A DNA stretch of 64,000 bases, from assembly GCA_017502285.1 (NCBI GenBank), contig JAFVVH010000055.1, positions 1-64,000 of the forward strand, written 5' to 3'. Under the pieces are notes generated by a model. That model saw only the letters and a list, made by a program, of their open reading frames with translations, searched no databases and was not told the DNA's origin. A program made the translations under genes and the position numbers. Source of the stretch: Oscillospiraceae bacterium (lineage in GTDB: Bacteria; Bacillota; Clostridia; Oscillospirales; Oscillospiraceae). This document shows positions 27,180-36,163 of the stretch, piece by piece; positions within the stretch are counted from its first letter, which is position 1, and the number at the start of each line of letters is the position of its first letter.

Positions 27180-28439
27180 TTATTCCCAGATCATGGTCGC
27201 AAAATAGTCTTCCGGCACCTCGGCGCGACGGATCAGCCGGGTGGAGCCATCCGGCTGCAGCAGTAGCTCGGCAGAGCGCAGACGGCCGTTGTACTGGTAG
27301 CCCATGGCATGTCCGTGAGCGCCCGCGTCATGGATGACCAGCAGATCGCCCTTATCGATACGGGGCAGCATGCGGTCAATGGCAAACTTGTCGCAGTTCT
27401 CGCACAGGGCGCCGGTCACATCGTACTTGTGGTCACAGGGCTCGTTTTCCTTGCCCATGACCGTGATGTGGTGGTAAGCACCGTAGATGGCAGGACGCAT
27501 CAGGTTGGCCGCGCAGGCATCCACACCGATATACTCTTTATAGGTATGCTTTTCGTGGGTGGCCCGGGTGACCAGCACACCGTAGGGAGCCAGCATGAAG
27601 CGGCCCAGCTCGGTGCAGATGGACACGTCGTCCATGCCCGCGGGGACCAGAACCTCTTCATAAGCCTTGCGCACACCCTCGCCGATGATGGCAATGTCGT
27701 TGGCGCTCTGCTCCGGACGGTAAGGCACGCCCACACCGCCGGACAGGTTGATGAAGGTGATGTGGCAGCCGGTCTCTTCCTTCAGCTCCACCGCCAGCTG
27801 GAACAGGATGCGGGCCAGCGCGGGATAATAGTCGTTGGACAGGGTGTTGGAGGCAAGGAACGCATGGATTCCAAACTCCTCCGCTCCCAGTTCCTTCAGG
27901 CGCTTATAGGCCTCGGAGATTTGGGCTCGGGTCATGCCGTACTTGGCATCGCCGGGGTTGTCCATGACCTGAAAGCCTTCCTTGCTCTCACCCAAGGTAA
28001 ACACACCACCGGGGTTGAAGCGGCAACAGATCTTCTTGGGAATATAGCCAATGGTATCCTTCAGAAAATCGATGTGGGTAATGTCATCCAGATTGATGGT
28101 GGCACCCAACTCGGCCGCCAGCTTAAATTCCTCGGCCGGGGTGTCGTTGGAGGAGAACATGATCTCCCCACCCTTGAAGCCGCAACGGTCAGACATGATC
28201 AGCTCCGTCAGAGAGGAGCAGTCGGTACCACATCCCTCCTCGTGCAGGATCTTCAAAATCTGAGGATTGGGGGTCGCCTTAACGGCAAAATACTCTTTAA
28301 AGCCGGGGTTCCACGCAAAGGCCCGGTTCAGGGCGCGGGCATTGTCCCGGATCCCCTGCTCATCATAGAGATAGAAAGGGGTGGGGTAGTCCTTGGCAAC
28401 GGTCTCCAACTGCTGTTTCGTTACAAAAGTTTTCTTCAT
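27180..28439 (-). CDS. lysA: diaminopimelate decarboxylase
   Basis: 419 residues, fold-type III PLP enzyme. The PLP lysine is in YFAVKATPNP near residue 53. A glycine-rich phosphate loop INLSGGVGVPYRPEQ follows, and the C-terminal domain has CENCDKFAIDRMLP and HDAGAHGHAMGYQYNGRLRSAE. It forms lysine from meso-DAP. The HIGSQ of classical LysA is replaced by HAFLASNTL, which marks the clostridial variant. It has its own promoter and is not linked to other lys genes. Confidence 0.9.
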   Translation of the reverse strand: MKKTFVTKQQLETVAKDYPTPFYLYDEQGIRDNARALNRAFAWNPGFKEYFAVKATPNPQILKILHEEGCGTDCSSLTELIMSDRCGFKGGEIMFSSNDTPAEEFKLAAELGATINLDDITHIDFLKDTIGYIPKKICCRFNPGGVFTLGESKEGFQVMDNPGDAKYGMTRAQISEAYKRLKELGAEEFGIHAFLASNTLSNDYYPALARILFQLAVELKEETGCHITFINLSGGVGVPYRPEQSANDIAIIGEGVRKAYEEVLVPAGMDDVSICTELGRFMLAPYGVLVTRATHEKHTYKEYIGVDACAANLMRPAIYGAYHHITVMGKENEPCDHKYDVTGALCENCDKFAIDRMLPRIDKGDLLVIHDAGAHGHAMGYQYNGRLRSAELLLQPDGSTRLIRRAEVPEDYFATMIWE

Positions 28440-28472
28440 AATAGGTTCACCCCCAAAAGGAAAATCATTTTT

Positions 28473-28501
28473 AGTTTACCGATTTCATGCGAAAAAGTCA
28501 A
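28473..28501 (-). promoter_or_regulatory. lysA promoter, TTGACT-17-TAAACT
   Basis: -35 at 28501-28496 and -10 at 28478-28473. It is back-to-back with the uracil-permease promoter 24 bp to the right. Confidence 0.7.
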
Positions 28502-28524
28502 TTCTGAAAACGCACATTTTTCTC

Positions 28525-28553
28525 TTGCATCCCGCCCTTTATTTTGATATGAT
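28525..28553 (+). promoter_or_regulatory. uracil-permease promoter, TTGCAT-17-TATGAT
   Basis: -35 at 28525-28530, -10 at 28548-28553, 17-bp spacer. The predicted start near 28560 leaves only about 20 nt before the leader ORF. Confidence 0.75.
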
Positions 28554-28578
28554 GGTATAAATCGAAGGAGGGATAGAA

Positions 28579-28656
28579 ATGTCGTTTGAGATGCATGCCT
28601 GCGTCATTTCAACGGCCTACTATTCCCTTTTTTCCACGGCAATCACCTTGGTGTGA
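28579..28656 (+). CDS. leader peptide of the uracil permease (25 codons)
   Basis: AAGGAGGGATAGAA stands in front of ATG 28579, the best ribosome-binding site in the region. The peptide (MSFEMHACVISTAYYSLFSTAITLV) has no function of its own that I can see. Codons 14-19 lie on a pyrimidine-rich stretch (TACTATTCCCTTTTTTCC). The TGA falls inside the 3' arm of the terminator stem that follows. This is the geometry of a pyrBI-type attenuator, where a ribosome close behind a stalled polymerase prevents hairpin formation. Role inferred. Confidence 0.65.
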   Translation: MSFEMHACVISTAYYSLFSTAITLV

Positions 28657-28668
28657 TTGTCTTTTTTT
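28638..28668 (+). terminator. attenuator in front of the uracil permease
   Basis: GGCAATCAC / GTGATTGTC (9 bp, one G-U pair, 6-nt loop) followed by seven T. It lies within the transcript, 53 bp upstream of the permease start, and overlaps the end of the leader ORF. A further inverted repeat TGATCTG / CAGATCA lies at 28674-28698 just before the permease ribosome-binding site. Confidence 0.8.
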
Positions 28669-28721
28669 ATACGTGATCTGCTGTCACATGACAGATCAAA
28701 AAAGAAAAGGAGAGATATAAC

Positions 28722-30047
28722 ATGAACAACGAACCCATCCGCGACGCGCGCCAGCTGGGCATTCCCAAGATGCTCATTCTGGGTCTGCAGCACATGTTCG
28801 CCATGTTTGGCGCCACCGTACTGGTTCCCATCCTGGTTCAGGGCTACGGCCTGCCCCTGTCCATCCAGACCACCCTGTTCTTCGCCGGTATCGGCACCCT
28901 GTTTTTCCACATCTGTTCCAAGATGAAGGTTCCCGCTTTCCTGGGCTCCTCCTTCGTTTTCCTGGGCGGTTTCTCCACCGTGGCTACTCTGCCCGCTTAC
29001 GAGGGTCTTGACCCCGAAACCAAGCTGGCTTATGCCCTGGGCGGCGTGGTCGTCGCCGGTCTGCTGTATCTGGTTCTGGCTCTGATCATCAAGCTGGTTG
29101 GCGTCAAGAAAGTCATGCGCTTCCTGCCCCCCGTGGTCACCGGTCCCATCATCATCTGCATCGGCCTGTCTCTGGCCCCCTCCGCCGTCAGCAACGCCTC
29201 CACCTGCTGGTGGCTGGCTATTGTCTCTATCGCCATTATCGTAGTCGCCAACATCTGGGGCAAGGGCATGATCAAGATCATCCCCATCCTGCTGGGTGTT
29301 GTGGGCTCCTACATCATCGCTCTGATCGCCACCCTCTGCGGCGCTGACCTGATCAACTTCTCCGCCATGGAGGGCGCTCAGGTTGTGGGCATCCAGCCCT
29401 TTGCTCTGGCCAAGTTTGACATCAACGCCATTCTGGTCATGGCTCCCATCGCTATCGCTGCCATGATGGAGCACATTGGCGATATGTCCGCCATCTCCGC
29501 CACCTGCGGCGAGAACTACATCGAGGATCCCGGCCTGCACCGCACCCTGGTCGGTGACGGTCTGGCCACCTCCCTGTCCGGCATGTTCGGTGGCCCCGCC
29601 AACACCACTTACGGTGAGAATACCGGCGTTCTGGTCCTGTCCAAGGTCCACGATCCCCGCGTCATCCGTCTGGCCGCTGTCTATGCCATCGTGCTGTCCT
29701 TCAGCCCCTGGTTCGCTGCTGTCATCAATTCCATCCCCGCAGCCATCATCGGCGGTGTCTCCTTCATCCTGTACGGTATGATCTCCGCCATCGGCGTGCG
29801 CAACGTGGTTGAGAACAAGGTGGACCTGACCAACTCCCGCAACCTGATCATCGCTGCTGTTATTCTGGTCTGCGGTCTGGGCTTCTCCGGCGGCCTGACC
29901 TTCAACATCGGCGGCACCACCCTGACTCTGACCCCTCTGGCCATCGCCGCCATCGCCGGCATCGTGCTCAACGCCATCCTGCCCGGCAAGGACTACGAGT
30001 TCGGCACCAACCCCGAGGGTGACCAGCACCGCGGTGTCCATCACTAA
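28722..30047 (+). CDS. uraA: uracil permease, NCS2/UraA family
   Basis: 441 residues with about 14 membrane segments. The NCS2 hallmark MEHIGDMSAISATCGENY (catalytic Glu) is near residue 250. GGPANTTYGENTGVLVLSKVHDP near residue 288 is typical of the uracil rather than xanthine branch. Proton-driven uptake of uracil. RBS AAAAGGAGAGATATAAC. It is preceded by a leader peptide and attenuator, implying pyrimidine-responsive control. Single gene ended by a terminator at 30067-30098. Confidence 0.93.
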   Translation: MNNEPIRDARQLGIPKMLILGLQHMFAMFGATVLVPILVQGYGLPLSIQTTLFFAGIGTLFFHICSKMKVPAFLGSSFVFLGGFSTVATLPAYEGLDPETKLAYALGGVVVAGLLYLVLALIIKLVGVKKVMRFLPPVVTGPIIICIGLSLAPSAVSNASTCWWLAIVSIAIIVVANIWGKGMIKIIPILLGVVGSYIIALIATLCGADLINFSAMEGAQVVGIQPFALAKFDINAILVMAPIAIAAMMEHIGDMSAISATCGENYIEDPGLHRTLVGDGLATSLSGMFGGPANTTYGENTGVLVLSKVHDPRVIRLAAVYAIVLSFSPWFAAVINSIPAAIIGGVSFILYGMISAIGVRNVVENKVDLTNSRNLIIAAVILVCGLGFSGGLTFNIGGTTLTLTPLAIAAIAGIVLNAILPGKDYEFGTNPEGDQHRGVHH

Positions 30048-30066
30048 GCAAACCCATAAAGCAAAC

Positions 30067-30098
30067 AGCCCCTGCCCGGCAGCTGCCGGGCAGGGGCT
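30067..30098 (+). terminator. uraA terminator
   Basis: AGCCCCTGCCCGGC / GCCGGGCAGGGGCT followed by TCTTTTCT. Confidence 0.85.
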
Positions 30099-30113
30099 TC
30101 TTTTCTGCAAAAA

Positions 30114-30140
30114 CGAGGCAGGGCCATAGGCCCTGCCTCG
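30114..30140 (-). terminator. ftsZ terminator
   Basis: CGAGGCAGGGCC / GGCCCTGCCTCG; on the minus strand TTTTTGC follows. End of the ftsZ transcript. Confidence 0.8.
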
Positions 30141-30154
30141 CTATATTTTTCTGT

Positions 30155-31348
30155 TTAACCTCTGCGGTTAAAGATCTTCTGCAGGATGTCCCAATCCTCG
30201 TCGGAAACAGAGGGCTTTTCCTCTGCCACAGGGGCCTGCTCCGCAGCGGGCTCGGCCTCGGCCACGGGAGCGGCAGGGGTCTCGTCCTCAGTCAGGGGAA
30301 GGGGTGCGGTGGGAGCGGAAACAGGAGCAGCCTGCTCCTCTACCTTGGCCTTGACCTCGGTATAGGGCTCGCTGGTCAACTCAGCGGCGCTCTCGTCAAA
30401 GCCGGTAGCAATAACGGTAACGCGGATCTCGTCCTCAAGCGTCTCGTCAAAGGCGGCACCGAAGATGATGTTGGCATCGGGATGGGCGGCTTCCTGCACC
30501 AGATTGGCGGCAGTCTCCACCTCTTCCAGACCGATGTCCATAGAGCCGGTGACGTTGATCAGCACGCCGCGGGCACCGTTGATAGAGGTCTCCAGCAGAG
30601 GACTGGAGATGGCCATACGAGCGGCCTCCTCAGCCTTGCCCTTGCCAGCGGCGCGGCCAACACCCATGTGGGCACGGCCCGCGTCCTTCATAACGGCGGT
30701 CACGTCGGCAAAGTCCAGATTGATGAAGCCGGTATTTTTGATCAGGTCAGAAATGGACTGGACCGCCTGCTGCAGCACATCGTCCGCAATCTCAAAGGCA
30801 TTGAGCATGGTAATCTTCTGATCGGTAGCCAGCTTGAGCCGTTCGTTGGGAATGATGACCAGAGAGTCCACCTTGCCCCGCAGCTCACGGATGCCCTCCT
30901 CGGCGCGGATCATACGGCGGCTTCCTTCAAAGCGGAAAGGCTTGGTGACCACACCAACAGTGAGCACACCCATCTCCTTGGCAATATCGGCCACGATAGG
31001 AGCAGCGCCGGTACCGGTACCACCGCCCATACCGGCAGTGATAAACACCATATCCGCATCCTCCAGCGCCTTGGCGATCTGGGTGCGGTTCTCCTCGGCA
31101 GACTTGCGGCCGACCTCAGGATCGGAGCCGGCGCCCTGACCGTTGGTCAGCTTTTCGCCGATCTGGATCTTAAAGGTAGCACTGGACACACCCAGCGCCT
31201 GCTTGTCCGTATTGACAGCGATAAAATCCACATTCTTTGTTCCGGTGCGGACCATGCGGTTGACCACGTTGTTGCCGCCGCCGCCGACACCCACCACCTT
31301 AATGTTGACTACGCTGTTGTCATGACCCATGTCAAATTCGAAACCCAT
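30155..31348 (-). CDS. ftsZ: cell-division GTPase FtsZ
   Basis: 397 residues from ATG 31348 (AGGAGGAGCAACG). Tubulin-type nucleotide site: [15 protein letters not shown] near the N-terminus, [10 protein letters not shown] signature near residue 107, T7 loop NLDFADV. The variable Pro/Ala/Glu-rich linker (about residues 325-380) precedes a C-terminal peptide [13 protein letters not shown], the usual docking site for FtsA/SepF. It forms the division ring. It has its own strong promoter, although the division and cell-wall cluster lies directly upstream. Confidence 0.98.
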   Translation of the reverse strand: MGFEFDMGHDNSVVNIKVVGVGGGGNNVVNRMVRTGTKNVDFIAVNTDKQALGVSSATFKIQIGEKLTNGQGAGSDPEVGRKSAEENRTQIAKALEDADMVFITAGMGGGTGTGAAPIVADIAKEMGVLTVGVVTKPFRFEGSRRMIRAEEGIRELRGKVDSLVIIPNERLKLATDQKITMLNAFEIADDVLQQAVQSISDLIKNTGFINLDFADVTAVMKDAGRAHMGVGRAAGKGKAEEAARMAISSPLLETSINGARGVLINVTGSMDIGLEEVETAANLVQEAAHPDANIIFGAAFDETLEDEIRVTVIATGFDESAAELTSEPYTEVKAKVEEQAAPVSAPTAPLPLTEDETPAAPVAEAEPAAEQAPVAEEKPSVSDEDWDILQKIFNRRG

Positions 31349-31437
31349 CGTTGCTCCTCCTAAGTAAAAAGTGGGTGATTCCTCAAAACAACAAGTACTT
31401 GGGGAAACACCCCCACCCAATGTCCCATATTTAGTTT

Positions 31438-31466
31438 ATTGTACCGTTCTTTTCATATCAGGTCAA
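31438..31466 (-). promoter_or_regulatory. ftsZ promoter, TTGACC-17-TACAAT
   Basis: -35 at 31466-31461, -10 at 31443-31438, about 90 bp upstream of ftsZ, in the gap after ftsQ. Confidence 0.8.
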
Positions 31467-31518
31467 GAGGGCAAAACGATTTTTCTCGTACTTTTACTGC
31501 CTTTTTGGGTCGATTTTA

Positions 31519-32277
31519 TCAGTCGGGACTGAAAACGACAGTATAATCCTTTACGGTCAGGTCCAAAGTGCCCGTTTCGTAATCTTCCAGCGTGTCCACC
31601 GCCTGCCCCATAGCCCCCAGCAGATAGTTGAAATCACCGTTGACCGGCAACTTGACAGTAAAGCGCACATCAAAATCCATCAGAATACGCGAGGGCGAGG
31701 TCATATCAATATAAGTTACTTTTTTCAGCATGCCGCACTGTTCCAGCGCATTCAGCAGCGACAGAAGGGCATCGCCACGAATCTGCTGCTCCTCCCGGAC
31801 CACCAAAGGAAGACCGGATTCCGGCTGAACAGCATTAAGCCCTTCCACGGCAATCACATTCTGAGTGATACCGCGGGCCAACTCCAGCACCTTACCCGAT
31901 CTGCTGATCAGCCACTGGCCCTTTTCGCCCGTCACCCGGGCGGCAGCCTCACATTCCGTCACCGTAATGATCAGAGTGTCCGGCCAACCCCGACGGATGT
32001 TCACACCCTCCACATAGGGCAGCTGACGGCGGATTTGCCGGGCGGTCTCAAATTTGTTCATGCCGAACAGGTTATCCCCTTGGACGATCCCGGTGGCATC
32101 GATGATTTGGGCAGCAGTATAGCGCTGATTGCCCGTTACCACCATCTCCTCCACCCGGAAAAAGACGGTAGCGCCCATCACCACAGCCGCAAGCATGGCG
32201 ATCACGGCCAATAGCTTATAAAGAAATCCAAAGCGTGCCCGGCGCTTATAGCGTCTGCGATTGTGTCTGGGTGACAT
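31519..32277 (-). CDS. ftsQ: division protein FtsQ/DivIB
   Basis: 252 residues. Basic N-terminus (HNRRRYKRRARF), one membrane segment (about 20-42), then a POTRA domain (FFRVEEMVVTGNQRYTAAQIIDATGIVQGDNLF) and a beta domain. Length and layout are those of FtsQ/DivIB, which scaffolds the divisome with FtsL and DivIC. AGGAGGTGCGCC precedes ATG. It follows murA by 13 bp. Confidence 0.92.
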   Translation of the reverse strand: MSPRHNRRRYKRRARFGFLYKLLAVIAMLAAVVMGATVFFRVEEMVVTGNQRYTAAQIIDATGIVQGDNLFGMNKFETARQIRRQLPYVEGVNIRRGWPDTLIITVTECEAAARVTGEKGQWLISRSGKVLELARGITQNVIAVEGLNAVQPESGLPLVVREEQQIRGDALLSLLNALEQCGMLKKVTYIDMTSPSRILMDFDVRFTVKLPVNGDFNYLLGAMGQAVDTLEDYETGTLDLTVKDYTVVFSPD

Positions 32278-32290
32278 GGCGCACCTCCTC

Positions 32291-33547
32291 TCATCCGTTC
32301 TTTCTGTATATCTCGGCGCCCAATTTACTCAGCGCCAGTTCCAGATGATCATAACCCCGGTCAATGTGATGCAATTCTCCTACCCGACTCACACCCTCGG
32401 CAGCCAGTGCGGCCACCACCAGTGCCGCCCCGCCCCGCAGGTCGGTGCTGCACACATCAGCCCCGTGCAGGTCCGCCCCTTGCACCACGGCAGTTCGTCC
32501 GGTCAACCGGATATCCGCCCCCATGCGGGCCAGCTCGCTCACATGCCGGTAGCGGCTTTGAAAGATGTTCTCCTCAAAGACGGTCCTGCCCCGTCCGCAG
32601 GCCAATGCCGCCATGACCACAGACTGGGCATCGGTGGGAAACCCGGGATAGGGCGCGGTGCGGATGGCACGCACACCCTGCAGTCTTCCGTCACTGCACA
32701 GATGGATCATGTCCTTCGCGTACCACAGCCGGCAACCCGCCTCTTCCAGCACGTCAAGCACCGTGGAAAGGTGTTCCGGACACACCCCGGTCAGTTCCAC
32801 CTCTCCCCCAGCCGCACCTGCGGCAGACAAATAAGTAGCCGCCACGATCCGGTCTCCCATGACCGTATGCTCGGCCGGTCTGAGCCGGGCAGCTCCCTGC
32901 ACGGTAATGACATTGCTGCCCGCACCCTGCACCTGCGCGCCCAGCGCGTTCAAAAACATTTGCAAATCTTCGATCTCCGGCTCCCGGGCGGCACCAACAA
33001 TGGTCGTTGTCCCAGAACCGCCACAGGCTGCCAGCATGGTATTCTCCGTCGCCCCCACACTGGGGAAGGGCAGATGCACTTCACAACCGTGCAGCCCGTC
33101 CGGTGCGCAACAGTAAAGCACACCGTCCTCCTCCCGAATCTGTGCTCCCAGTTTGCGCAGAGCATCCAGATGCAGGTTGATGGGCCGGGGCCCCAGTTCA
33201 CAACCGCCGGGATAGGAAAGCTGCGCCTCCCCCATCCGGGCCAGAGTGGCGCCCAGAAAAATAACAGAGGAACGCATCTCCCGCATCAGCTGCTCCGGGA
33301 CAGCAGACCGCTGCACCACGGATGCGTCCACTGTCACCGTATTTCCATCCCTGTGCACCGCGCATCCAAGGCCCCGCAAAATATCCAGTGTGGCCGATAC
33401 ATCGGACAGATGGGGACAGTTATGAATCACACACTCACCCGGTGCCAGAATGCAGGCGGCAAGGATGGGCAGAACGCTGTTTTTGGCTCCGTGGACCGCA
33501 AGGCTTCCAGACAGACGCCTGCGGCCCGTAATTTCAAAAAAACTCAT
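32291..33547 (-). CDS. murA: UDP-N-acetylglucosamine 1-carboxyvinyltransferase
   Basis: 418 residues. HGAKNSVLPILAA near residue 19 carries the UDP-GlcNAc-binding Lys and Asn. The catalytic cysteine sits in PGGCELGPRPINLH (C116), so fosfomycin sensitivity is expected. It catalyses the first committed step of peptidoglycan precursor synthesis. Its presence inside the cluster between murG and ftsQ is a clostridial variant of the order. Confidence 0.96.
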   Translation of the reverse strand: MSFFEITGRRRLSGSLAVHGAKNSVLPILAACILAPGECVIHNCPHLSDVSATLDILRGLGCAVHRDGNTVTVDASVVQRSAVPEQLMREMRSSVIFLGATLARMGEAQLSYPGGCELGPRPINLHLDALRKLGAQIREEDGVLYCCAPDGLHGCEVHLPFPSVGATENTMLAACGGSGTTTIVGAAREPEIEDLQMFLNALGAQVQGAGSNVITVQGAARLRPAEHTVMGDRIVAATYLSAAGAAGGEVELTGVCPEHLSTVLDVLEEAGCRLWYAKDMIHLCSDGRLQGVRAIRTAPYPGFPTDAQSVVMAALACGRGRTVFEENIFQSRYRHVSELARMGADIRLTGRTAVVQGADLHGADVCSTDLRGGAALVVAALAAEGVSRVGELHHIDRGYDHLELALSKLGAEIYRKNG

Positions 33548-33614
33548 GGGATAGCCTCCAGACCTCTCGTATTCAGGCTATCCTATGCATCTTTTCTCCG
33601 TTTGGTTTATATCC

Positions 33615-34733
33615 TTATTTCATCAAGTCCCGCAGGGTTTTGTAAATCGTTTCTCCCGCATCTGAGACAGACATGGCATTCAGTGCGCGCACCATGGTGT
33701 CCCGCCCCTTGTTATCGTTCAACAAGCCGGAAACGGTGTCAAAGAGCACCCTTCCGCTGCTGTCCTTTTCCAGCAGCAGCACAGCCGCCCCTTGCCCTTC
33801 CAGCACCCGTGCATTTTTTTCCTGATGATTGGCCGTCACATTGGGCGAGGGCACCAGCACGCTGGGCTTGGCAATGGCAGTCAGCTCCGAGATGGTGGAT
33901 GCACCGGCCCGGCACAGTACCACATCGGCTGCTGCCATGACAAGGGGCATGTCGTAGATATATTCCCGCACCTGCAAATCACCCTGCCGGGCATCAATGC
34001 CCCGGCCGTCCAGCATTTCCATCATGCGCTGATAGTCTCTGCCCGCACCGTGGATGTGGTGAAAGGGCATACCTGCTTCCCGCTCCAGCGCCATCAGCTC
34101 CACCGTCTGCTCGTTCATCACCCGAGCACCCAGCGAACCCCAATAGGACAGCAGCAGAGGTCTGTCATCGCTCAGGCCAAGCTGCGTGCGGGCCTCCGCC
34201 TTGGTATAGCGAAAGAAATCCCCCCGCACCGGTGTCCCGGTAACCACGACCTTGTCAGGGTCATCGTAGTGGGCTCGGCTTTCTTCAAAGCCCACCATCA
34301 CCCGGTCCACCACTTTGGACAGCGCCTTGGTGGTCACTCCGGGCACGGCATTGGACTCGTGCACAGCGGTGGGGATCCCCCGTCTGGCCGCTTCCCGAAC
34401 TACGGGATAGGAGGCATAACCGCCCGTACCCACCACCAGATCAGGCTTGAACTCATCCAAAATCTTCCGGGCCTGACCTTTGGACTTTTGCATGTTGAGC
34501 ACAGTGCCCAGATTGTGGGCAATATCCTTGGGCTTAAAGGAGCGGTGGAAGTTGGTAATGGTCACGGTGCGAATGTCGTAGCCTTCCTTGGGCACAAGGC
34601 GGTTTTCCATACCGCCGTCCGCACCCACAAAAAGCACTTTACACTCCGGGTGCCGCTGCTGAAAAATGCGGGCCAAGGCCACCGCCGGATTCACATGTCC
34701 GGCGGTACCGCCGCAGGTAAACAGAATGTTCAT
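33615..34733 (-). CDS. murG: MurG glycosyltransferase (lipid II synthase)
   Basis: 372 residues. GGTAGHVNPAVALA at residues 8-21, GGYASYPVVREAARRGIPTAVHESNAVPG at about 107-135, and the UDP-GlcNAc pocket CRAGASTISELTAIAKPSVLVPSPNV. Adds GlcNAc to lipid I on the cytoplasmic membrane face. GAGGTGTCCTG before ATG; 18 bp after ftsW. Confidence 0.97.
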   Translation of the reverse strand: MNILFTCGGTAGHVNPAVALARIFQQRHPECKVLFVGADGGMENRLVPKEGYDIRTVTITNFHRSFKPKDIAHNLGTVLNMQKSKGQARKILDEFKPDLVVGTGGYASYPVVREAARRGIPTAVHESNAVPGVTTKALSKVVDRVMVGFEESRAHYDDPDKVVVTGTPVRGDFFRYTKAEARTQLGLSDDRPLLLSYWGSLGARVMNEQTVELMALEREAGMPFHHIHGAGRDYQRMMEMLDGRGIDARQGDLQVREYIYDMPLVMAAADVVLCRAGASTISELTAIAKPSVLVPSPNVTANHQEKNARVLEGQGAAVLLLEKDSSGRVLFDTVSGLLNDNKGRDTMVRALNAMSVSDAGETIYKTLRDLMK

Positions 34734-34751
34734 CAGGACACCTCGTTAAGT

Positions 34752-35972
34752 TCAGTCTTGTTTAGGAGCCGGTATCTGCCGCGAAATACTCAGCATGACA
34801 CCCACTTCCGCCAGCTGGATGATCAGTGCCGTACCGCCGTAGCTGAAAAAGGGCAGAGAAATTCCGGTATTAGGGATGAGGTTGGTGACCACACCGATGT
34901 TCAAAAACACCTGAACGGCAAACAGCGTGGTGATACCCACGCCCACCAGCGCGCCAAATCGGTCACGGGCATGGAGCGCCAGCCAATAGCCACGCAGAAT
35001 AAACATCATGAACAGCACCAGAATCATCACGCCGCCCACCATGCCCAGCTCCTCCACCGCAACGGAAAAAATAAAGTCATTTTCCGCCTCGGGCAGGAAC
35101 AGGAATTTCTGACTGCTTTTGCCCAGTCCGCGGCCCAGCAGTCCACCGGAACCGATGGCATACAGAGACTGGATGGTCTGATAGCCTTTGCCCAGCGAAT
35201 CGCTCCACGGGTCCAGCCACAGCTGGATGCGGGAGGTCATATAGGGAGTCAGTGTGACCACCACCCACAGGGCAGCTGCCATCACCCCGCCGCCCAACAA
35301 GAACCAGCGCATGCTGATACCCGCGGCAAAGAGCACTGCCGCACCGCCCGCCATGACCAAAATGGTGCCGGACAGATGGGGCTCCAGCAGCAGCAGGCCG
35401 GCGATCAACACCAGCACGCCGCCATAGGGCAGCAGTTCCAGAAAGCCGATCTTCTCCAGCCAGGCACAAAAACGGCCCCAGCGGGTCTTTTTATTCCATT
35501 TGATTTTCTTCTTATTGATCGCGTCCCGCTTGGACAGTCGGGCCGCAAAAAACACAATGACCGCTACCTTGGCGATCTCAGAGGGCTGAAAGGTAGGGCC
35601 TGCCACCAGCAGCAGCTTCAGCCAGCGCTGGGCGCCGTTCAGGGTCACACCCAGAGGGGTGGGTACCAGAGCCAGCAGAACAACAGAGCCGATCAGCATG
35701 GGGACGGACAGAATACGCAGATACTGATAGTTGAACTTGGACACAAAGTACATGACCACGAGGCCCACCACGGCAAATCGGGTCTGGGCAATGGCATAGG
35801 CCAGCGGAGAGTCCGTCTTGGGATCATAATAGGCCGTGGCATAGGAGGCGGACAACACCATAATAAGCCCCACACCCAACAGCAGCAGAGTAAGCATAAG
35901 CAGCGGCAGATCCACCGGTCCACGGGCCAGCTGTTCCTCTACCGTCAGATCTCGTTTTGCTTTTCGGGCCAT
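34752..35972 (-). CDS. ftsW: SEDS peptidoglycan polymerase FtsW/SpoVE
   Basis: 406 residues, ten membrane segments. SEDS blocks: KRDAINKKKIKWNKKTRW loop, GSGGLLGRGLGKSSQKFLFLPEAENDFIFSVAVEELG with the catalytic-loop region, and C-terminal PNTGISLPFFSYGGTALI. Polymerises lipid II with its partner class B PBP, encoded upstream in the same cluster. AAAGGAGGGCACGCC before ATG. Could equally be named spoVE. Confidence 0.94.
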   Translation of the reverse strand: MARKAKRDLTVEEQLARGPVDLPLLMLTLLLLGVGLIMVLSASYATAYYDPKTDSPLAYAIAQTRFAVVGLVVMYFVSKFNYQYLRILSVPMLIGSVVLLALVPTPLGVTLNGAQRWLKLLLVAGPTFQPSEIAKVAVIVFFAARLSKRDAINKKKIKWNKKTRWGRFCAWLEKIGFLELLPYGGVLVLIAGLLLLEPHLSGTILVMAGGAAVLFAAGISMRWFLLGGGVMAAALWVVVTLTPYMTSRIQLWLDPWSDSLGKGYQTIQSLYAIGSGGLLGRGLGKSSQKFLFLPEAENDFIFSVAVEELGMVGGVMILVLFMMFILRGYWLALHARDRFGALVGVGITTLFAVQVFLNIGVVTNLIPNTGISLPFFSYGGTALIIQLAEVGVMLSISRQIPAPKQD

Positions 35973-36000
35973 GGCGTGCCCTCCTTTCCATTTGATTTGG

Positions 36001-36163
36001 CTATGTGCCTATCCTCCGCACTCAAAACTGTCAGGCTGCGGATTGGGCACATGGCCGGGTCACTTTCCCTCCATCTCGGACTCGAAACAGCCGATTTCCG
36101 GCTTCGGTTTCTCGTCCTCGCTCCGGTCCAAGCTCCCCTATGTGCCTATCCTCCGCACTCAAA
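36001..36163. repeat. 26-bp direct repeats around interspersed repeat copy B
   Basis: CTATGTGCCTATCCTCCGCA... is present identically at 36001-36026 and 36138-36163; the right copy covers the last codon and stop of mraY. Between them lies the 66-bp hairpin element (36065-36130) that matches copy A at 24262-24328. On the minus strand each direct repeat contains GGAGGATAGG, a potential ribosome-binding site. This is the position where murD stands in most such clusters. Confidence 0.8.

Noticed and set aside
28560..28700. PyrR-binding antiterminator in the uraA leader
   Set aside because: No conserved PyrR loop and no anti-antiterminator arrangement; the leader ORF and terminator explain the sequence better.
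28620..30110. Minus-strand frame of 496 codons opposite the uracil permease
   Set aside because: Shadow of uraA, composed mainly of Asp/Gly/Gln/His, and it would run through the attenuator and terminator hairpins.
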